Shown: positions 1 to 15,379, numbered from the stretch's first letter. The stretch is DNA of 64,000 nt from Kuschelorhynchus macadamiae (GCA_030620095.1 JAUTXW010000352.1:1-64000), one strand, 5' to 3'. Translations and numbers: made by a program. Notes: generated by a model not told the origin, from the letters alone.

Positions 1-220
1 CAGTACATTGTCAAGTAATTCAGGGTATAAAACCTTGCCAAAATTTCTATATAGTGATTGGTTGTTAGATTTCCCTCAAATATATAAAATTTTATATGTG
101 TCCTGCTTCATATTAGGAACACATATAAAATTTTATATATTTGAGGGAAATCTAACAGCCAATTGCTATATAGAAATTTTAGAGGCAGCTATACCTGAAT
201 TACTTAACGATGTTCCTTCT
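1..220. repeat. Imperfect inverted repeat at window start (head-to-head transposase fragment)
   Basis: Bases 1 to about 100 are the reverse complement of about 118-217 with a few mismatches. The arm from about 40 to 100 pairs with about 119-181 and the spacer is under 20 bases. Both arms are the same piece of long-TIR transposase coding sequence that is complete at 56.6-56.9 kb. The element here has therefore lost its left half and carries an inverted piece of its own coding region instead. The left limit is outside the window. Confidence 0.75.
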
Positions 221-477
221 TACAAAATTATTAAATTTATTTTCAACAGGACGGTGCTCCTGCACCAATCAATGGATCGGAAGAAATCACCTATAAGATG
301 GCCCCCAGGTCCCCAGATTTGTCGATTTTAGATTTCTTTCTATGGGGATATCTGGAAAAATGAAATTTACAAAGAAATAATCGTCTAAGATTTAGGGAAT
401 GAATAGAGAAAATTGCCATTTACAAAAGCATGTATTTTGCTTAACAAAATGGAAATCAGTTTGAACAGTTCTTTTGA
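96..477 (+). pseudogene. Broken IS630/Tc1/mariner-like (DDE_3) transposase, C-terminal half
   Basis: This matches the transposase at 56686-57076. The reading runs through EGNLTANCYIEILEAAIPEL, a block before the second catalytic Asp, then breaks. About 40 bp are missing just after the codons for GAPA, so the region between the second and third Asp is lost. WPP and a shifted copy of the PDLSILDFFLW block follow at about 300-345. The end of the frame is the conserved NQFEQFF followed by TGA. Further differences from the 57 kb copy at 360-440 show that both copies decayed separately. It is dead, and is the right-hand part of the element that ends at 1189. Confidence 0.8.
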
Positions 478-843
478 TTTCCTTGGTTACTGGTTCTTAT
501 ACGACAGTTGATTTTTGCTGAAAGGCTTGTTACATAATAATTTATTACTGTTTTGTTCTTGTGTTACATAAATCTAGGTAGGTGGTACTTCTTTAGTGCG
601 AAATTATCAATACATATTTTGATAAATAGATTTAATTACATATTTATTTTGATTTATTGTTAGGATGTTGATATTGTTAACGACTTTAAATAAAAGGCAA
701 ATATTGTTTTGCATGGCCTACTGCAAAATTTGGGAAGATAATTATAAAAATTAGGATTTTTGTTGCTGTTTATTAAAATAGACCCATACTATTGTATATT
801 TTTGAGAAGCTTTTAAAAGGGCAAATCAATTTCTGGAGAAATA

Positions 844-1189
844 TACAGGGTGTCCCATTTAAAAATAACACAACTTTGGGTCATATCTAAAAAATAACAA
901 CTCAAATGAAAAATATGACTACGCCACTGGATCCAGCGTAAAAAACTGCATAAGCAGCAATTTTTCCGTTTGCGTGAAGTTAAAGGATAACCGAAATACG
1001 AGGGGGGTCCCAAAATGCAAAATTTTCTATTTCACCCTGTATCTCATAAACGAAGAAGGCTATGAAAATTTTGTTTACGGCTTCATGAGTTTCACAAAAA
1101 ATTAGCTTAGGTTCGTGAAAACCGCAAGGTTCTATCTTTAGAAATAAGCGAGATACCCTGCTTTTGCAACCAAATCCGGACACCCTGTA
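844..1189. mobile_element. Right terminal inverted repeat of a long-TIR mariner-like element
   Basis: The segment starts TACAGGGTGTCCC and ends CCGGACACCCTGTA, and is nearly identical to 57441-57784, the right TIR of the complete element at 55444-57784. The outer end abuts CATTCTTGAAACGG, the same flank as at 57785. The insertion is therefore shared by both copies of the segmental duplication and is older than it. The TIR looks like a free-standing MITE because it has outward-facing ends at both sides. Confidence 0.8.
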
Positions 1190-1264
1190 CATTCTTGAAA
1201 CGGATTCTTATGTGTTTGTTTTGAGGCGTTGTTTCCAATGCAAGCGAAAAAGGCAATGCTATTT

Positions 1265-2510
1265 GCAGTGCGGTTTTTATCATCGGTAGTCACAATTTAT
1301 TTGGTAGTTATAACAGGCATTGAATAGTGCAATAAAAAATCCAGTTCTGCATTTAAATTAAGAAAGTTGATGATGCTTTCTCGAATCCGAAACGTCAGAT
1401 TGGAAAATTACCCTTGCCGTTTTGTAGAGAAGAAAAAATTACAATGGCAAAGGTGAAATTATTTTCAGCTCCCTTTCACTTAATCATAAAATTTTAGAAA
1501 AACCAAAAAACTGGAAAAAAGCAAGGCTCCAATAGAATCTTTAGTAATCTTGTATAACTAAAGAACAAAATTCAACAAAGGAACAAAGCAAAAAAACACT
1601 AAAACTCAGCCTCATAATCACATAAGCTACGCAATAAAATCGCTGTAGCTAGGGCGGGACAGAACTCGGTTTGGGCAAAAAGATTAAACCGAGTTCTGCC
1701 TTGCTTCAATAAAACAGCAAAATTAACTAACAACTAACAAATATACTTAAAACTACTTTCGCAGATGGTCAAAATGCCGGCCGTCATTGTATATACAAAG
1801 TTGTGTAATCTTTCCTGTGTCGATTAAACTGCAACCTCCACTTCTGCTATAGAGATACTTTGAATGGCAGTTTTAATACGGTCCACCATATCGTTCCTTG
1901 TAGTAGGGCGAGTCGCATATACTAAATCTTTTTACTTTTTACTTTTTTTAATTAGTTTTCAGTAATTTTAAATATATTTGTTGTTAGTTATTATTAGTGT
2001 TTAGTTCATTTCGTCGTTTTTTTTTGTTGTTTTACTGAAGCAAGGTACAACTCGGTTTAATCTTTTTGCCTTAACCGTGTCTTGTCCCGCCCTAGCTTTA
2101 ATTATTTTATTGCGAAGCTTATGAGATTATGAAACTGTGTTTTAGTATTTTTTGTTTTGTTCCTTAGAGTTATGATTCAAGATAACTAAAGTTTCTATTG
2201 GAGCCTTGTTTTTTTTCAGTTAAAAAAATATTAGGATTAATTTAAATGAGAGATGAAAATAATTTCCACCTTGCCATTGTCACTTTTTCTCTTCTACAAT
2301 ATGGTCAATTTTCCACTCCGACGTTTACGGATCCGAGATACCTTCATCAACTTTCTTAATTTAAATGCGAACCTGAATTTTTTATTTAACTATTCAGTGC
2401 CCTTCATAACTACCAAATAAGTTGTGATATAAAAGTCATAGCGAACCATTTAATTTTTTTGAGAAAAGCAGCATTATTTGCAGAATTCCGCAACAGCGCC
2501 ATCTAGTGAC
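1265..2510. mobile_element. Foldback element 1 (long inverted repeats, transposase remnant in loop)
   Basis: Two arms, about 1270-1745 and 1965-2510, are inverted copies of each other. Landmarks found in both include the GGCGGGACA/AACCGAGTT block (1650-1700 and 2040-2095) and the TTGATGA...AAACGTC motif (1377-1415 and 2318-2352). The roughly 220-bp loop holds the end of a transposase on the minus strand. This is the expected form of an internally deleted long-TIR DNA transposon. A second copy lies at about 57860-59175. Confidence 0.75.
1753..1929 (-). pseudogene. C-terminal remnant of a Tc1/mariner-superfamily transposase
   Basis: Read on the minus strand, this gives an open stretch with TRPTTRNDMVDRIKTAIQSI. 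After an in-frame stop and a frameshift it ends YNDGRHFDHLRK and TAG at 1753-1755. The pattern (helical tail, then N-G-x-H-F-x-x-L at the C-terminus) matches the ends of the other transposases in this window, such as GGAQFEQLL at 26.98 kb. No catalytic part remains. It lies in the loop of a foldback element and so identifies the parent of that repeat. Confidence 0.6.
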
Positions 2511-3119
2511 TATTAAAAAAGTTATTACGGTACAGTTTATGGCTCCCGAGTAAGAGCAAAAAAAGCACCTTTTTTCGCATTAAGTTGAATAAAATTGGTG
2601 CATCCAGAACAGAGCTATCAACATTTGAAAGAAAAAATGTTTAGCCTTCCACTTTATGAAAGTAGACAAAAATGGCCTGAAGCAAAAAGTGCATAATTGG
2701 ATGAAGAATACAATGCTTATATTTTCACAATACCTCAATTATGAAAATTTAAGAGAAAATTGGCATTTACACTTTTGTGTTGATGTTACGCCCCCTAGCG
2801 GCCAACTTTACTTATAAATATGTTGTTATTTAACGTCTGTCATGTCATGTCGAAAAATATTTATGGCTAAATTGGCCAAAAAGTAGCTGGAAACTATTTT
2901 TAATATCAAAACATGGCCGCGCGGGGGCGTAACAGCAACTCAAAAATGGAAATGCCAATTTTACCTTGAATTTTACTAATTAAGGTTTGTCGAAAATATA
3001 AGCCTTGTATTCTTCAGACAATTAAGCAACTTTTTGCTATTTATCTTTTTTTTTATTTTCAATAGTAAAGTGGTGGGGGAAGGTCAAACTTTTATATTTT
3101 TGCTTTGGATTTACATTCA
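2511..3119. repeat. Foldback-family arm fragments
   Basis: No gene. The segment carries pieces found many times in the window, such as the CCCCTAGCGGCCA/TGGCCGC block (near 2800 and 2915) and the AAATATAAGC(A/C)TTGTATTCTTCAGA block (near 2995-3020 and 50517). These belong to the arms of the same foldback family as 3120-3660 and 50330-51470. Confidence 0.6.
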
Positions 3120-3660
3120 ACTTGGTATCAGAAAATACGGAGTTTCTCAAAAAAATCAATAGTAAGATATGGCTTTTTTGTCATAATTTAATTTAAGGTT
3201 ATAAAAGGTATCAAATAGTAAAATAAAATATCTAGGTCCGTATTTAAATTAAAAAAGTTGATGATGGTCGCCCGAATCCGAAACGTCGGATTGAAAAACT
3301 AACCTCACTCATTTGTAGACCAGAAAAAGTGTCAACGACGAAGTGAAAATCATTTTTATCTGTCATTTCAATTAACCACAGAAGTTATTTTTTGTTTTTT
3401 TTTCTCAGTTGAAATGACAGATGAAAATAATTTTCACTTCGTCATTGTAACTTTTTTCCTCTAAAAATTGGTGAAGACGTTTCGGATTCGGGCAACCATC
3501 ATCAGCTTATCATACCATTTGATTTTTTTTGAGAAATCAGTATTATTTGAATTACCAAAAAAACGCCATCTAGTGACCACTACTAGAATCATTACGGTAC
3601 AGTTAATAGCTCAACGTAAAGAGCAAAAAAGGGACTGACACCAAGTTCAACGTAATCGGT
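3120..3660. mobile_element. Foldback element 2
   Basis: Arms of about 270 bp, about 3120-3390 and 3405-3660, are inverted copies around a short T-rich centre near 3395. Both carry the motif (G/C)TTGATGATGG, then CCGAATCCGAAACGTC. No coding sequence remains. Sequence at 3661-3930 continues the outer right arm (the CCCCTAGCGGCCA block). It is duplicated at about 59790-60320. Confidence 0.7.
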
Positions 3661-3944
3661 TGGAAAGAGATATAAACGTTTAAAAGAAAATAAATGATAA
3701 ATAGCAAAAAAATTGAAGAGAAAATAGGCATTTCCATTTTTGGGCTGCTGTTATGCCCCCTAGCGGCCATTTTCGAACTTGAAAATAATTTTGAGCAACT
3801 TTTCTTGGCCGATTTACCAATAAATATTTTTTGCCCATGATTGTGTGATCAACGGTTACCGAGTTATGGTCGAAGGCCATTCTTAATTGAATACCCGGTA
3901 CATCAAGGATAACGTCTCTTTTCACTTGCCACCGTGATGTTCAT

Positions 3945-4170
3945 TCCTACCCTACCAGACATTCTGATGATGTCTTCCCTGCTTTTTATAAACTTTCAAG
4001 AACCAGAAGAGGCACTGACTTCTACGGCAATAAGCTTTTTAACGTATTGCCAGAATGAATTAGGCAATAAATCAGGGGCGGTTTAAAACAAAAATTAATA
4101 GATACCTAATATGTAAAGCCTTTTATTCAATAGAGGAGTACCTCAACAATAATCTTACCGATTTTATTTA
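3945..4170 (+). pseudogene. Non-LTR retrotransposon ORF2, extreme C-terminus
   Basis: The translation reads RRGTDFYGNKLFNVLPE, then after a stop IRGGLKQKLID and, with further stops, FYSIEEYLN-like residues. This 'FYG.KLFN.LP..I' block is the usual end of CR1/Jockey-like ORF2 proteins. It lies upstream of the RT-thumb fragment at 4199-4606 although it should follow it, so the element is rearranged. It is duplicated at about 60612-60837. Confidence 0.55.
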
Positions 4171-4198
4171 GGAATTTTAACGTGTTGTGTGATGTTTT

Positions 4199-4606
4199 GT
4201 GAAATTTCATTTACTAACAGAAATGTTGGATAAAAAACTTCTTTTAACAATTTATAAATCATTAGTCGGATCGACATTAAGGTATGGGATATTGGTATGG
4301 GGTGGTGTTGGCACAACCCTACAGCCATTAAATGTTGCTCAAAAGAGTATTATTAAAATAATGTTGAAGAAACCAAAACTTAACCATACTGCTTTGTTAT
4401 ATTCAGGCAGATTGTTGAATGTGATGAGCCTGTATATCTTGAATGTATACAAATACATTAAAAAAATTAATCAGAAGACTTTTGTCTCCCATTTATATGA
4501 AACCCGATATAATATTCAAGAGAAGTTAATTCTCCCACAAACTTTTAAGACCTTAAGCCTCCGAACGATCATTCTCATGGGTCAGTTCAGCTGTATCGTT
4601 TTGTAG
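4199..4606 (+). pseudogene. Non-LTR retrotransposon ORF2 fragment (RT thumb)
   Basis: An open stretch of 135 codons starting with GTG, so the 'start' is only the edge of the fragment. LLLTIYKSLVGSTLRYGILV followed by WGG is the typical post-catalytic block of CR1/Jockey-like reverse transcriptases, compare LNYGIICWG near 25.4 kb. QKSIIKIMLKKP and SLYILNVYKYIKK follow. No F/YADD catalytic domain is present. The frame is still open although the element is truncated at both sides, which suggests a fairly young insertion. A near-identical copy lies at 60866-61273, and the 3' part recurs at 51500-51640. Confidence 0.7.
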
Positions 4607-4920
4607 CTCTTTTTGTTCTATTGATCTATGGGTTGTTAAATTTATTTGTAAGAAGTGTGTATTTTCTTCTAATTTGTACTAATAAGCTTTATTGAGTAAC
4701 TTTAAGTCAATTATTATTATTATTATTTTTTAAGTGTATACATTTGTATTGAACCTCATAAAGTCATGCCTATATATATAATTTATTTGACCAAAAACAC
4801 ATACTGGTATTTTATACCTAGGTGTTAAAATAATCTAATAAAATAAATCTCATAACATTGTAATAATAGTTTACCTTAAACCTAATTCTAACTCTCGTGA
4901 CTTCTAAAAACACATTCTAT

Positions 4921-5419
4921 CTATCTATGGTGAATAGTGACATGTCTCTTTAGATATGTTTTCCATTTTGTTTTAAACGGACAGTCTGGACATTGGTGCC
5001 ATAAAATTTCAGCTGGCTTTTTATGTTGCAATGAATGACTTATTAGGCGACACTTTGAGCGGTTTTTATAAGAGCACTCGGGACAGTGGAACCACTGTAT
5101 GTCATTTTTCCTACGGTGAACAAGAACATGATTCTTTAGATCTCCTTTCCGAAATGATTTATATGGACAGTCATGACAGTGAAACCACTGAATGTCATTT
5201 CCCTTATGATGAATGATGGAATGATTCAATAGATTTTCTTTCCGATTTGCCTTATATGAACAGTTTAAACATTGATGCCATACAATTTCATCTGGCTTTT
5301 TATGAATTATCGAATGCCTTTTAAAGTTACGCTTAAGATACGATTGATAAGAACACTCTGGACATCTGAGCAGTTTTGCTTCATTTTTTGATTGTGAAAC
5401 CTTCACGTGTTTAGCGATC
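4921..5419 (-). CDS. C2H2 zinc-finger terminal exon, copy A (five fingers)
   Basis: Minus-strand exon. A polypyrimidine-AG acceptor lies just upstream (TTTTTTTAG then GATCGC), so the coding sequence enters with one base of a split codon, then IAKHVK. Five C2H2 fingers follow, starting at CPECSYQS, CLNCSYKA, CHDCPYKS, CPECSYKN and CPDCPFKT, each with H-x3-H. TAG follows HHR. Linkers are not TGEKP but of the form KKPDEIVWHQ or RRKNDIQWFH. Proteins of this type bind DNA in the nucleus; the target is unknown. The conserved upstream intron piece ATTATGTGTAATAGC is found before all four copies in the window. There is no ATG near the start, which supports an exon rather than a whole gene. Nearly identical to 61588-62086. 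Confidence 0.8.
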
Positions 5420-6656
<1,237 letters not shown>

Positions 6657-6899
6657 TGACACCATTGCTAACTTTTTTGTTATGAGAGCTACGATGTTGG
6701 TCAAGTTATGAAAGTTTTGTATTTTTTCTTGCTAATTACGATAGTGAAAACAGAAAAACAATGGAATGTACGGTTCCTGAGATATTTGCAAAATAGTATA
6801 TTTTTTTAATTGAACATCATTTTTGCCTAAAGTGCAAAATAACAGAGAAAACAGCAATTTTTAATTTTAATCTAGTTACCTATGGCATAAAACAATAGT

Positions 6900-7720
6900 A
6901 TAGACGGCGCACAGTAGTCCCATTTTAGATATTAGGCGGCCAAAAATATTTTCAGCAAAATTTAATTTAGAAATTTGAAAAAAAATGGCCGTAATAAATT
7001 TAGGTACCTAAATACTTTACCCAAACCAAAAGGCGAAAGACCATGCCTACATATTCAGGCTGTTCAACTAAGGATGGCTCTACGCCATATCTCAAAAAGT
7101 ATTAAACCTAGACTCTTGATGAAAAAAATTATGTTGTTAAATCGGCCAAGAAAAATCGCTAGAAATTATTTTCAACTTCAACAACGCTAGGAGGCGAAGC
7201 AGAAACTCAAAACTGGAAATGGCGATTTTCTCTTGAATTTTTCAAATTAAGGTTTGTCGAAAATATAAGCATTGTATTCTTAAGATATTATGCAACTTTT
7301 TGTTATTTATCATTTTTTCTATTTTCAATATTAAAGTGGCGGGGAAAGGTCAAATTTTTTTCTTTCAAACGTTTATATCTCTGCTTTCGATGAACCAATT
7401 ACAATGAGCTTGACATCAGAAAAAAGCACCTTTTTTGCTCTTCATGTAAAGCTATTAACTTTAGCGTAATGATTCTTGTAGTGGTCAGTAGGGGGGCGTT
7501 TTATCGCAATTCTTCAAAAAAACGGATTTTCTCAAAAAAATAAAATCGTATGATATGACTTTTTTGTCATAATTTGTTTTAAGGTTATAAAAGGTATTAA
7601 TTAGTGAAAAGAAAAAACCCAGGTCCGTACTTGAATTAAAAAAGTTGATGATGGTTGCCCGAATTCAAAACGTCGGATTCAAAAACTAACCACACCAGTT
7701 TGTGCATATATTAATAATAT
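6900..7720. repeat. Foldback-family arm (single arm)
   Basis: The order of blocks is that of the left arm at 50330-50960: the CCAAGAAAAAT(C/T)GC(T/A)(A/G)GAAA piece, the GTTTGTCGAAAATATAAGC piece, the TTTATATCTCTG piece, the GGGCGTTTT piece and the GTTGATGATGG...CGTCGGATT piece. No inverted partner follows directly, so this is a solo arm. There is no gene in it. Confidence 0.65.
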
Positions 7721-7724
7721 CGTC

Positions 7725-8816
7725 CAAGCGGCATAGCCAACTACTGAAAATTTTAATCGAAATATTTCAAAAACTGCCAAAGCAAATATCAATAAACCAT
7801 ATATCGTTGGAATCGTGATAAAAACTCTATCATTCTAGTCTATAATATACAGAGCGTTTCATTTAAAAAACCAAAGTTGATGTTGATTCCTGAAAAACTA
7901 AACACCTTGTATAACTAAAAGCTACACCATAAAAAAATTGCCCAATTTAAAGAAACTTTTGTATTTAACTTTCTTTGTATCTGTAAAAATATGAAAGTTA
8001 TTAGGGGGTGCATTTATAACCAAAAACCAGATACAAAGTGACATTATGAACCGAGGTCGCAGGTGCTCGCAGACCATTTTTGGATTGATCTTCGCAAGAA
8101 GGTTCGACACGTTAAAAAATGTATATTTTAAACCTCTAATAATCCCTTTTTAGGAGTATTTTCTTGGTAAATGATAAAAAGTAAGAAAAAATTCGGAAGA
8201 TATTTAAAATTGTTTAAAACTCAAATCCTGCAAGGTATATATAATAGCTGTTTATTACCTTAAAGACCTATGCTTAGTTACTGGAGTCCCTACATACTTT
8301 CTCAAAAATAAGCTTAAACCGATGTAAAAAGTAAGCCTTATGTGATGTAAGTTTGTTCTGAAAATTATACCAAAATGCGATTAAAATAATTTTTAACAAA
8401 AATCTAGATATGTTTTAGTGCTAAACAATTCTTAGAGTATCCTTTTTGCAGAATTTCTATAGTAAGCTTGCTCTATTATTAATAGAATAAAAATGGTGTT
8501 TACTCACTTAGAGAAGTGTGATATGGTGGAAACGGCTTTCAAAAAATTCTTATACTCAAATAAATGTTGTGGCGCATTTTTACGGAAACCATCCTCAATA
8601 CGAACTATCAAATGTTTTGTAAGATAATTCCTATTCCTACTTTTGCCCCTTTACTAGTTACAATTATTTAAACCTCCACCATTAAATCAAAAGTTTTGAA
8701 TATGATAATTTCATTTTTGAGCCTTGGCAATGACGTTCTTATCTTTGATTGTCCTTATGTTTACTTTAATTTTGAACATTTTGCTTTTGAATAATTTGCT
8801 AGCGAATTAAGATAGA
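7725..8816. other. Non-coding, no recognisable gene
   Basis: Nothing clear. TACAGAGCGTTTCATTTAAA at about 7852 resembles the left end of the mariner-like elements seen elsewhere. It could be the left end of the element whose transposase begins at 8817, but a matching right end is not certain. Confidence 0.4.
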
Positions 8817-9817
8817 ATGGCAAATAGTTACTCAAATTCCGATATCCTAAATTTATTTTATATTCATGGAGAATGTCTGCAAATTGTATCGAGAACATGT
8901 CGAATTTTTAATGGACGTTACCCCCAGTTGCCAATAATTACTGGAAAAAAGTTTATACGGAATCAGACTAATTTCTAGAAACTCTAGAATTTCTAGAAGA
9001 CTCCGAGGAAAACGCAATTACCGTATTAGGATATTTCCATGCATATCCTCATGCATCTATCCCAAGCGCAGAAGATGATTTAGGTATATCATATTCTTCA
9101 ATTCAAGGGATTCTAAAAAAGCATGCACAGCTATAAATTGATCACTTTGCACTCTTTGCAGGCTCTTCTGCCGGAAGATGCACTAAAGCGAGTTGCATTT
9201 TGTGAGATGATGTTAATCCGAACTCGGGAAGACCCGGATTTTTTGAAGAAAGTTATTTGGACTGACGAATCTAATTTTGGGCTTCTAAAAACTCAAAGTT
9301 TGTACTAGAACGGGCGTTTCAATACAAGTTTAGTTTAAATGTTTTTTGTTTATTGATGGACAGTCAGTTCAGTTTTTGTATTTACGATGACAATTTGAAT
9401 TGGATAGAGTATTTACAAATTTTAAGAACAACGGTAACCGATTTTTTGGATGGGGTGCCGCTTGCAATTTATCGAAGTTGTTGGTAGCAATTGGTGCACC
9501 AGCCCACTGCACAAATGAGGTAAGCCAGGAACTTACAAACATGTTTGTAAGATCGTTGGATTAGACGTTTGGGTCCACGGAATTGGCCTCCCCGTTTCCC
9601 GGATCTTACTCCTTGCGATGCGTATTTATGGGGTGCCATTAAGGAAAGGGTTTATTCAACACCAGTGGAAACGCGCGAAGATTTGGAAAATTGTGTGAGA
9701 GGCGTATCTCAGCAACTGGATGGTAATGAAATTCGAAGGGCAACAACTGATAACGTTATGGAGTCAATTCATAATTGCTTAAGATCCAATGGTGGTAATA
9801 ATGATAATAATTATTAA
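8817..9817 (+). pseudogene. Dead IS630/Tc1/mariner-like transposase
   Basis: The ATG at 8817 opens MANSYSNSDILNLFYIHGEC, an N-terminal helix-turn-helix of the kind found in insect DDE_3 transposases. Stops and frameshifts follow. A later frame (9123-9308) contains FLKKVIWTDESNFGLL with the first catalytic Asp. Near 9490 the GAPAH block is present but the expected Asp before GAPAH reads Ile. The last frame (9569-9817) has NWPPRFPDLTPCDAYLWG, keeping the third Asp, then ERVYSTPVETREDL and a C-terminal tail. The parts together have the length expected of a single transposase. Multiple stops and the lost Asp mean it is inactive. Confidence 0.8.
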
Positions 9818-10129
9818 ATTTTTATAGCAAGTCTGTGTTTAAAATATTGTTTTGAAAATAGTATGTTTTATGTTTATTTTATACTAACGATTCTGCTATT
9901 TGTTAGTTTCGATAGTACTTGCTGCTTTATTGTATCGAATTTATGAAAATCGTACCTTAATAAATGATTTAAACATTTAATTTTATTGTTTTCATGGGCC
10001 TTACAATCCAACTCGTTGATAAAGAAATACTTATAAATCGAATACTTGACGTGTTAGGTATAGGGAACCTATACATAGTTGAAAAGCGACATTTTGTCGG
10101 CATTTAAAATCAGTTATTATGTACAGAGT

Positions 10130-10203
10130 GTCCCGTTTAAAAAAAATCATATTGTTTTTTTCATAAGTTACAAAAAAACTTATACTTCTGGACCACCCTG
10201 TAT
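10130..10203. mobile_element. Very short MITE-like unit (74 bp)
   Basis: It starts TACAGAGTGTCC and ends GGACCACCCTGTA, an imperfect terminal inverted repeat of the same type as the mariner-like elements here. The unit could instead be the right end of the 8.8-9.8 kb element, since 7852 to 10203 is about the 2.35 kb typical of the complete elements in the window. Confidence 0.4.
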
Positions 10204-10574
10204 GCTCTGGTATTAATATGGCCAAAGAAGTAAATATTTACGGGCACTGCCTAATTGTAACCAGAATATCAGGTTGATTGTTTAAAGAACATGAAAAAAT
10301 TAGGGCTTTTTAAAAGCCCTGTTTTTGCTAAAAAAAATTAAATTAATTAATATCTGAAGAAAGGCTACAAATAGGTATAGAAAGATATTTACGAAAGTTA
10401 GTCAGAAATGAACGTAGATTCTGAAAATTGAAAAATATACACAGTATTCCATTTAAAATAACGATGCTGCCATGACAACCTATAACAGAACCCGTTTAAC
10501 CTTACACGTTTTATGAAAAGTCATAAATAAATGCTTATAAATCGAAAACTTAACGAGTTAGGTATAGGGACGTA

Positions 10575-13694
<3,120 letters not shown>

Positions 13695-14738
13695 TACAGG
13701 GTGTTACTAAAAGCCATAATGTATAATAGCAGAAATATATAATTTCTGCAGGTGCAAAAACGGCCTAAAAGAAGAATTGCTTTCGATTATGTCACTGTGA
13801 CATAATCGAAAGCAATTCTTCTTTTAGGCCGTTTTTGCACCTGCAGAAATTATATATTTCTGCTATTATACATATATGTTTTCCGGCCAAGAACTTTTGG
13901 TAAAGATGTGTGAGAGCACATTTTTATCGATTTTTAGTATCTAAAAGCCATAATGTAACTTTAGGGGTAGTTTTTACATAAAAAATCATGAATAAAGGTT
14001 CTTATAGACATGTGCATAAATGCTTTGTTTTAGAGATACAGGGTGTCGAAGATTTTGTTTTTTTTTAGTTTATATAATGCACCTTTTAAACTTTTAGAGA
14101 CAATTTATTAAAATTTGATACACTGTGAATTGTAACCAATACTTACCTACGAAAACAGTATGTAAACTCAGATTGAAAATCAACTAATTTTTTTCAAATA
14201 CGGAACTGTATGTTTTATTTAATTATTAGGACACGTTCGACCTCCCAAAATTAACGATGTATCACACTTAATGTTTGAACAGTACCTAGATTTAAGATTT
14301 TTCCATAAAAGACAATGTGCTAGAGAGACACAGAAAACCAGAATCGCGCCAAATTCACAAAGGAAAATTTCAAATTTCAATGAATGAGTGCATTACATCA
14401 TTGGTTTTTAGAAGTCAAGGGATTTTAAAAAACAAAATAAAAATGCAGGTCTTTTTAAAAAAAGTAAGTTGATCTGACCGCGAAGAAGAAACGTCGGATT
14501 TCAAATCTAGGTGCACCATCTTGTTGATAATGAAAAATAGCTATAAAGATATAAAATTTATTTTGTGATATCTCTTCAAATGCAGCCTGAAAAAAATAAA
14601 ATGTATATAGCTGATTTTTCGGTATTGTACTTACGTACATCCTCGGAGGTAGTCAGAATTGTCTATTTTAACCGACATTGTATCTCTTATATTTTCTAAG
14701 ATCTCACTGCTTGTACCTTGAATTTGTAACACCCTGTA
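13695..14738. mobile_element. Non-autonomous mariner-type element (about 1.04 kb)
   Basis: A perfect 13-bp terminal inverted repeat: TACAGGGTGTTAC at 13695-13707 and GTAACACCCTGTA at 14726-14738. No transposase frame lies inside. It contains the large palindrome at 13719-13873, an internal repeat of the AAAAGCCATAATGTA block at 13710-13725 and 13945-13960, and a GAAACGTCGGATT block at 14487-14500. Confidence 0.65.
13719..13873. repeat. Perfect palindrome, 77-bp arms, 1-bp centre
   Basis: Bases 13719-13795 are the exact reverse complement of 13797-13873 around the single T at 13796. Transcribed, it would fold into a hairpin with almost no loop. As DNA it could extrude as a cruciform. Confidence 0.95.
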
Positions 14739-15377
14739 TATGTTTGTGTGTTTTGATTCGTTGGAACCATTGCGGTATACCACCTCAATGGTTGAGATAT
14801 TCCAAGTACTTTTTAATTAATTTTTATTTTTCAATCTAGAGTACTGTGATTTGGCAAAAACTATTAACTTACCTCCAAGAAGCCTGGGAAAAATAAAATT
14901 ATCTGTCTATTCACTAAACATCTTTTATACCCATTTAAATATTAGTTAAACGTTTTTTTTAGAAAATCTCATTTTTTTAATGTGGCTCTTCGGATTAGGC
15001 TTTGCGAGTAATATATAATGATACCCCACAACAATATGTAGTATTTTAAAAAATCGGCGAATAAAGGCATAATATTCCCCATTTAAAAAACAAAAGTTAA
15101 TAGCAGAAATTCGGAACTAAAAGAAGATATGGCAACACTGTTACAGTAATATATATTATAAAACAAAATAAGCGAAAACCGAAAGAGGAAGTGCTACAGA
15201 TAGAACGTTTAAAGACGTATTTCAGATTTCAGAACATAAAAATAGCTTTTTGGATAAAAAATCAGATTCAGCTTTTGCTGGAAGAACATTCATTACTTAC
15301 TACCCATAAAATAAAGGTTGTGTTGTTTGAATGAAATTGTTATATCATTGTATAAACGGGGGCTTAACAATAATGGT

Positions 15378-15379
<2 letters not shown>
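14739..15379. other. Non-coding, no recognisable gene
   Basis: A+T-rich sequence with no supported feature. Confidence 0.5.

Noticed and set aside
813..1192. Frames in the right TIR of the mariner-like element (also 55429-55990 and 57370-57787)
   Set aside because: They lie wholly in TIR sequence shared by both ends; no protein feature.
5031..5216. Plus-strand frame over the zinc-finger exon (also 61698-61883 and 54804-55097)
   Set aside because: Antisense shadow of the C2H2 exon, with no independent signal.
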